From Micrococcales bacterium (GTDB lineage Bacteria > Actinomycetota > Actinomycetes > S36-B12 > UBA10799): a stretch of 64,000 nucleotides of DNA. Position numbers and translations under genes: made by a program. Every line of letters starts with the position of its first letter. The first letter of the stretch is position 1. The stretch covers positions 124,001 through 188,000 of the forward strand of contig JADJCR010000006.1 of assembly GCA_016703125.1 (NCBI GenBank), read 5' to 3'. Positions 59,915 to 64,000 of this stretch are shown here, in pieces. The notes below the pieces were generated by a model. That model worked only from the letters and a program-made list of their open reading frames with translations, was not told the origin of the DNA and searched no databases.

Positions 59915-60090
59915 CGCCCGCGAGTGGCTGCAGCGGAACAACACCAGAGTCGCCGCGGTCGTGCTCGGGCTGCTCGGAGTCTTCTTGCTCACGATGACGA
60001 ACACGGCGATAGTGCCTGCTGCGCCCGCGATGCCCACGTCGCTGGTCCTCCACCGCGAGGCCGGCAGCGAGGGCCATCAGCAGTCCGGGG
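59915..60090. pseudogene. Scrambled remnant of a second GAP-family gene with internal inversion
   Basis: Plus strand 59915-59990 reads AREWLQRNNTRVAAVVLGLLGVFLL, the C-terminal end of the GAP-family protein at 39385-40023; 21 nt around GAGTGGCTGCAGCGGAACAA match exactly. At 59990/59991 the sequence changes to the opposite strand: bases 59991-60090 match the other gene's central region (GLAVGTSDVGIAGSAGAIVVF) in the reverse orientation. The junction shows an inversion that destroyed the gene. Confidence 0.6.
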
Positions 60091-60266
60091 GGCCTGTGCA
60101 CGCCAACCACCCGGCCCGTCCGGGTGAACGATCCGGGCGTTCCGTCAGGATGCCTCGCAGGCCCTCCGCATCCCCTCCGGCAGGGCGGGGACGGACTCGG
60201 CCGGTGCGCCCTTCGCGAAGGACAGGAGCGCTACCGTTTGAGTGCGGAGTCCGGAAGGAGGATCCC

Positions 60267-60361
60267 TTGAGGGCGATCGAGCAGCGGGGCTACGAGCACC
60301 TGGTCGTCCGCGCACCGCGGGACGTCGCCTCCCGTCATGTGGAGCACTTCACGTGGTTCTC
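60267..60361 (+). other. Possible truncated gene start (TTG, strong RBS)
   Basis: AAGGAGG at about 60255 precedes TTG 60267 and an open frame LRAIEQRGYEHLVVRAPRDVASRHVEHFTWFSYEP. It then continues antisense into the serine hydrolase gene, where it stops looking like protein. It may be a gene start cut off where the duplicated serine hydrolase landed. Low certainty. Confidence 0.25.
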
Positions 60362-62440
60362 CTATGAACCGACCACCACAGTCGCGGTGCTCCCTGCCGG
60401 ACCGAAGACCGCAATGTACGCCCCTGCGGGCGCCTGCTTGGTTGCCGTTTCTGCCCCGCCGGAGTCGAGCAGCGACAGCTTGTCGTCGAAGAGCTTCCAG
60501 TTGCTCTGGCCCGAGACGGTCACATTCGAGGCGTTGGGGACCTTGTACCACTCGACGTACCCCTGCGAGCCGATGGCGATCGCATTGCTGCCGGCAACGA
60601 GGCTGGGGACCGTCGCGGCGGGCCGCAGAACACTACTGCTGAACGTGAGGTACTCCTCGCCGTCACGCTTCGAGAAGTCGAAGTCGTACAGGTCCCTTCC
60701 CGACAGCAACGGGATCTCGAGGAACATCGAGCCGAGGCTGTCGCTGGCCGTGGCGGCGAAGGGGACGGACGCGATGAGCGCACCTTCAGCCACGAGGTAG
60801 CCCGACAGGCCAGGCACTGCCGTGATCTTCACCCCGGGCTCCGAGAGTGTCCAGTTCACAGAACTCGGATCCTCGTTGGACAGCAACCATCTCTGGCCCA
60901 CCCGTTGGCTCCAAGCGGCGGGCAGCGACCCCGCCGACCGGGTGCGCTGGCCGAGAGTGTGATCGGTGCGGAAAGTCCCGGTTCCGCCGATGCTACGCAT
61001 CACCAAGTAGGTGCGATCCCAGGCCCTGACCGATCTGATCGATCGTCCGGGGACCTCGGTGGACCAGAATGCGCCGTCTGCCCGCCGCACGAGACGGCCC
61101 GGCTGCCGCACCCACTCGCCGTCGGCAAGCAGTGAGAGCCGCAGCGACCTGTTCTTGCCCTCGGTCACCTTGAGGCTCGCGCCCTGGGCCAGGTAGACCG
61201 CCGTCATCCTCTTGACCTGCTTCGGCGTCGGTTTGTCCTTGGCGGGCTCGCCGCCGAGCTGCTTCGGCATCTTCTTGATGGCGCCGGTCTCGACCAGGGC
61301 GTTGAGCAGCACGGTCTGCGCGATGGCCTCAGCGCTGGACGAGCTGAACGTGGTGCCGGCCCCCCCGACAATGGCTGCCAGTCCCTGATCGGGGGCGATC
61401 ACGAAACCGGCGTGGTAATCAACGAGGTCGCCGCCCTTGGTCCAACCACGGACACCGGCCGACTTCAACGCGGGATCCTGGACGGTGTCCCAGCCGAGGC
61501 CGTAGCGGAAGGCGCTCGGCGGCGCCGCTTCCAAGGTGGTGGTCGTCTGATCCACCGCCATCTGCTCCACGGCCGCACTGGAGAGGATGCGCTTGCCGCC
61601 CACAACCCCTTGGCCGGTGAAGACCATGGCCAGTCGGGCCATGTCGTTGGGTGTCGAAAGGAGGCCTCCGGAGGCGAGGATGTTGGTGACCTGGAACGGC
61701 TGCTTCTTCCCCCCTTCGATGACGGGCGCGGCGGTCCCCGACAACGGCAACGAGGTCGGGTAGACCGAGTGCTTCATGCCCAGCGGTTTGAAGATGTTCT
61801 TCGCCACGTAGTCCGGCAACGGCATCCCCGAGACCCGCTCGACGACCACGCCGGCCAAGGTGAAGCAGTCGTTGCAGTACACGTTCATCGCGCCCGGCGT
61901 GGTCTTCAACCGCGAGGTACGCAAGCCGGACAGGACGCCGTCGACATAACTGGATATCGGCCGGTAACTGATCCCATTGGCGTAGTCGGTGCCGGGCAGC
62001 CCGGCGGAATGGTTGAGCAGCATCCGAACAGTGATCTGTCGGTACTGCGGCGACTTCATCGAGAAGTCCGGGATGTAGCGCACCACTGGGGCGTCGAGGG
62101 AGACCTTGCCGGCGTCCACCAACTGCATGACCGCCATCGCAGTCACGGTCTTGCTCACCGACCCGACGCCGTACATGGTCGTCGGCGACGGCTTCTTACC
62201 CGCAGTGTTGACGCGGCCGAAGGTCTGGCTCCACACCACCTTGCCGTTCGAAACCAGCGCCACGGACGCCGAGGTCGACTTGGTCTGCTTGAGTGCTGCC
62301 CGGACCGCCTTGCGACCCTCTTTGATCGTCGTCGTGAATGTGGGTGCAGGTTGCTTCTTCGCGATCTCCGAGGCCTGGGCCGCGGGCACCCCCCCGAGCA
62401 GGGTCGCGGTGGCGATCGCTGAAATGAGGATCTTGTGCAT
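60362..62440 (-). CDS. Large secreted serine hydrolase, beta-lactamase/class C family (paralogue 2)
   Basis: 692-residue exported protein from ATG 62440 with signal peptide MHKILISAIATATLLGGVPAAQA. It is collinear with the protein at 46071-48158 and strongly similar along its whole length. Catalytic motifs: S94-V-S-K97 (SxxK), VYCNDCF (YxN), LLNHSAGLPG, TKGGDLVDYHAGF. The C-terminal beta-rich half ends AVFGPAGSTATVVVGS. The start previously possible at 62479 lies inside the leader hairpin. One SxxK difference (S instead of G at the third position) may tune the site. Probably the product of a duplication of about 2.1 kb including the leader. Confidence 0.82.
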   Translation of the reverse strand: MHKILISAIATATLLGGVPAAQASEIAKKQPAPTFTTTIKEGRKAVRAALKQTKSTSASVALVSNGKVVWSQTFGRVNTAGKKPSPTTMYGVGSVSKTVTAMAVMQLVDAGKVSLDAPVVRYIPDFSMKSPQYRQITVRMLLNHSAGLPGTDYANGISYRPISSYVDGVLSGLRTSRLKTTPGAMNVYCNDCFTLAGVVVERVSGMPLPDYVAKNIFKPLGMKHSVYPTSLPLSGTAAPVIEGGKKQPFQVTNILASGGLLSTPNDMARLAMVFTGQGVVGGKRILSSAAVEQMAVDQTTTTLEAAPPSAFRYGLGWDTVQDPALKSAGVRGWTKGGDLVDYHAGFVIAPDQGLAAIVGGAGTTFSSSSAEAIAQTVLLNALVETGAIKKMPKQLGGEPAKDKPTPKQVKRMTAVYLAQGASLKVTEGKNRSLRLSLLADGEWVRQPGRLVRRADGAFWSTEVPGRSIRSVRAWDRTYLVMRSIGGTGTFRTDHTLGQRTRSAGSLPAAWSQRVGQRWLLSNEDPSSVNWTLSEPGVKITAVPGLSGYLVAEGALIASVPFAATASDSLGSMFLEIPLLSGRDLYDFDFSKRDGEEYLTFSSSVLRPAATVPSLVAGSNAIAIGSQGYVEWYKVPNASNVTVSGQSNWKLFDDKLSLLDSGGAETATKQAPAGAYIAVFGPAGSTATVVVGS

Positions 62441-62460
62441 CTTCGTCAGCCCCTTCATGT

Positions 62461-62476
62461 CACGCAGGGCTGCGCG
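62461..62476 (-). promoter_or_regulatory. Conserved leader inverted repeat of serine hydrolase 2
   Basis: CACGCAG, GG, CTGCGCG (6 of 7 arm positions pair) 20 bp upstream of ATG 62440 and just before GAAGGGGC (RBS). TAGGGT lies about 12 nt further upstream. Same geometry as at 48177-48192. Confidence 0.55.
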
Positions 62477-62554
62477 CATGTCCTTGACCCTAGACGAGGC
62501 CGTGACGGTGTCGTGGAGTGTGCGGCCGCCGGCAGGGCGGTCCGTCCCAATCCG

Positions 62555-63364
62555 TCAGCGGCCAAGAAGCGCGTCGACGTTGGGTAGGTGTTCGAACTGC
62601 GTGAACGTCCCCTGATCGGCGATCTCCCTCGCCGCCTTCAGGAATCCATCCCATGCGGTTCGCGCGAGCGTGCCCCCCACGCTGATCCGCCGGACGCCCA
62701 GTTCCGCCGCCTCCGCGACATCCGTGAACGGAGAATTGATCAATAGATTCACCGGCTTGGGTGCCACCGCGGAGACGATCGCGGCGACGTGCTCGAGTTT
62801 GTCGATCCGCGGAGCGTAGAGGCAGTCGGCGCCCGCTTCGGCGTACGCGCGCAGCCTTCTGATCGTCTCGTCAATGTCGGGGCGCCCGCAGACGAACCCC
62901 TCGGACCGGCCGGTGAGAACGATCCCGGTGCCGCTCTCGTCGATCGCCCGCCGCGCGGCGGCAACCCTTTCCACAGCCAGCTCGAACTCGAAGAGCGGGT
63001 CAGCCTCGTCGCCCGATGAGTCTTCGATGGAGAGCCCGGCGATCCCTGTCTGCGCCGCCAGTTTCACATTCGCCGCGACGTGTGTCGGATCCACCGCGAA
63101 ACCGCCTTCGAAGTCAGCGTTCACCGGCACCTGCACGGCTCCGGCGACGGCGCGCAGATGCTCGAGTGCCTGATCGAGTGTGACCTGGTGGTTGTCGGTG
63201 CGACCCAGCGTCCACGCGAAGCCGGCACTCGTCGTGGCCAACGCCTTGAAGCCCATCTGCTCCAAGGCCCGAGCACTCCCCACGTCCCACGGGTTCGGCA
63301 TCACGAAGCATCCCGAGAAGTGCAGGCGGTGGAACGCAACCACCGGATCGTCATGGACGTTCAT
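62555..63364 (-). CDS. Isocitrate lyase/PEP mutase superfamily protein
   Basis: 269-residue (beta/alpha)8 enzyme of the ICL/PEPM family: FVMPNPWDVGSARALEQMGFKALATTSAGFAW, VPVNADFEGGFA (metal-binding Asp/Glu), GIAGLSIEDSSGDEADPLF, and VLTGRSEGFVCGRPDIDETIRRLRAYAEAGADCLYAPRI. It likely cleaves a C-C or C-P bond in a carboxy-phosphonate or 2-methylisocitrate-like substrate, in the oxaloacetate hydrolase/carboxy-PEP mutase-like group. The start ATG 63364 has no strong RBS. It stands alone. Confidence 0.82.
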   Translation of the reverse strand: MNVHDDPVVAFHRLHFSGCFVMPNPWDVGSARALEQMGFKALATTSAGFAWTLGRTDNHQVTLDQALEHLRAVAGAVQVPVNADFEGGFAVDPTHVAANVKLAAQTGIAGLSIEDSSGDEADPLFEFELAVERVAAARRAIDESGTGIVLTGRSEGFVCGRPDIDETIRRLRAYAEAGADCLYAPRIDKLEHVAAIVSAVAPKPVNLLINSPFTDVAEAAELGVRRISVGGTLARTAWDGFLKAAREIADQGTFTQFEHLPNVDALLGR

Positions 63365-63452
63365 GTCACACCTCGTCGCCGCGCCCCCGGGGCTTGCAGT
63401 CTAGTCCGATCCAGCCACCAAGGTGTTGAGCGAGAACCTGGGGCCTGGAGCA

Positions 63453-64000
63453 TCAGCCTTCCCGGAACGCGACTCCGAATCCGCCCCGGGGATAGTGCCA
63501 GGTGAGCGATCCGGGAGCCGCCACCGCCAGGCAGGTGCCGCACTCCATGCAGGCCGCGTGGGCCACGGAGAGCGTTCCGTCGGGCTCCTCCGTGTATACA
63601 TGTGCGGGGCACAGCCGGAAGACGGGCGCTCCGGGGTCGTTGTTGATCGCGACCACGATCCGGGCGTCGCGCACGCCCTCCATGTGCTGTGGGGCCCCCG
63701 CGATGCCGATGGCGAGATACAGCGCAGGAGCGATGTGCTGGCCGGAACGGCCGATGTAGCGGGCCTTGTCCATCCAGTGCAGGTCGTCGGCGATGGGCAT
63801 AGAGCAGGCGACCTCGGCACCGAGCGCAGCGGCCAGTCGCTCGATGAGGGCCATGTCGCCCTTCGCTTGCACTCCCCGCCCGAACGCCACCACGCGCGCC
63901 GCGTCGTTCACCCCCGTGGCGACCGTGGTCGGGACACTGCGCACGACCGACATGTCGGTGGGCGGCACATCGAGGGTCGCCACCTCGGCAGCACGGCCTG
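63453..64000 (-). CDS. ETF alpha (FixB)-ferredoxin (FixX) fusion, N-terminus beyond window
   Basis: The visible C-terminal 182 residues begin inside the ETF-alpha linker. They then show the FAD-binding domain: VVAFGRGVQAKGDMALIERLAAALGAEVACSMPIADDLHWMDKARYIGRSGQHIAPALYLAIGIAGAPQHMEGVRDARIVVAINNDPGAPVF. Fused directly behind it is a FixX-like ferredoxin: RLCPAHVYTEEPDGTLSVAHAACMECGTCLAVAAPGSLTWHYPRGGFGVAFREG, with a CxxCGxC-like cluster motif. The frame stays open to the window edge (GRAAEVATLDV). Normally fixB and fixX are separate genes; fusion would tie electron bifurcation to quinone reduction. Confidence 0.75.
   Translation of the reverse strand, partial: GRAAEVATLDVPPTDMSVVRSVPTTVATGVNDAARVVAFGRGVQAKGDMALIERLAAALGAEVACSMPIADDLHWMDKARYIGRSGQHIAPALYLAIGIAGAPQHMEGVRDARIVVAINNDPGAPVFRLCPAHVYTEEPDGTLSVAHAACMECGTCLAVAAPGSLTWHYPRGGFGVAFREG

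Noticed and set aside
61412..62422. 336-codon plus-strand open frame antisense to serine hydrolase 2
   Set aside because: Same composition appears opposite paralogue 1, as expected for antisense shadow of similar genes.
1..64000. tRNA, rRNA or riboswitch genes
   Set aside because: Gaps longer than 100 bp were read for cloverleaf arms and common riboswitch cores; none was convincing, though a covariance-model search was not possible.

Overview
The window is dense, very G+C-rich DNA from an actinobacterium. The signs are the codon use, many GTG starts, LuxR/NarL two-component systems, an AfsR/LuxR-type regulator, a GAP-family (Sap-like) membrane protein, a DUF222/13E12 HNH endonuclease, an MmyB-type regulator, and many starts placed about 6 nt after a TANNNT -10 box (leaderless transcripts). 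The genus cannot be named from this sequence. There is no rRNA, tRNA, CRISPR array or prophage, and the content looks chromosomal.

Layout. 1-5.1 kb: the tail of a DsbA-like gene, then a spermidine/putrescine-type ABC operon (ATPase, lipoprotein, two permeases) and a tandem hairpin repeat. 5.1-12.4 kb: an SLC13-type carrier behind a PHO-box-like site, a CYTH protein, a broken SDR gene, two alpha/beta hydrolases, a 25-residue peptide gene, and a CbbX/SpoVK-like AAA ATPase followed by small membrane proteins. 12.5-16.2 kb: cupin, a second set of hairpin repeats, YqeY-like, peptidoglycan-binding, MalY/PatB-type lyase, and a DUF2892 protein behind a CsoR-type operator. 16.3-22.7 kb: a two-component system followed by a multicopper oxidase operon with three membrane proteins. 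22.7-30.1 kb: a membrane-anchored hydrolase divergent from a second two-component system, then an AfsR/LuxR-type ATPase regulator. 30.1-32.7 kb: a GT2 glycosyltransferase, small membrane protein and hemerythrin operon. 32.8-36 kb: SNF2 helicase plus SWIM protein. 36-41.8 kb: ankyrin, DUF1801, ZIP transporter, diguanylate cyclase, GAP-family protein, MDR oxidoreductase, RibD/DHFR-like protein. 41.8-48.2 kb: secreted hydrolases, an M23 peptidase and a large secreted serine hydrolase whose close paralogue lies at 60.4-62.4 kb. 48.2-54.3 kb: TetR with a probable pseudoenzyme, a VapBC module, small secreted proteins, an amidohydrolase and a PlsC acyltransferase. 54.3-57.6 kb: AKR and zinc alcohol dehydrogenase divergent from an MmyB-type regulator. 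57.9-60.3 kb: DUF222-HNH endonuclease and a patch of broken genes. 62.5-64 kb: a PEP mutase/isocitrate lyase-family enzyme and a FixB-FixX (ETF-alpha plus ferredoxin) fusion cut by the window edge.

Two window-wide patterns matter. First, at least ten otherwise well-conserved genes carry single-base frameshifts, mostly in G or C runs and sometimes in compensating pairs. These look like consensus sequence errors more than real gene death, so split ORFs should be read as one gene. Second, two families of intergenic inverted repeats recur: a 31-nt GGGAGCGA...CGCTCCC hairpin, and a GGTTGGAG...CTCCAAC element placed just after gene ends. The most interesting leads are these repeats, the 25-residue peptide gene with its own RBS, terminator and PHO-like site, the TetR-linked hydrolase lacking its catalytic serine and apparently its histidine, and the duplicated serine hydrolase with a conserved leader hairpin.
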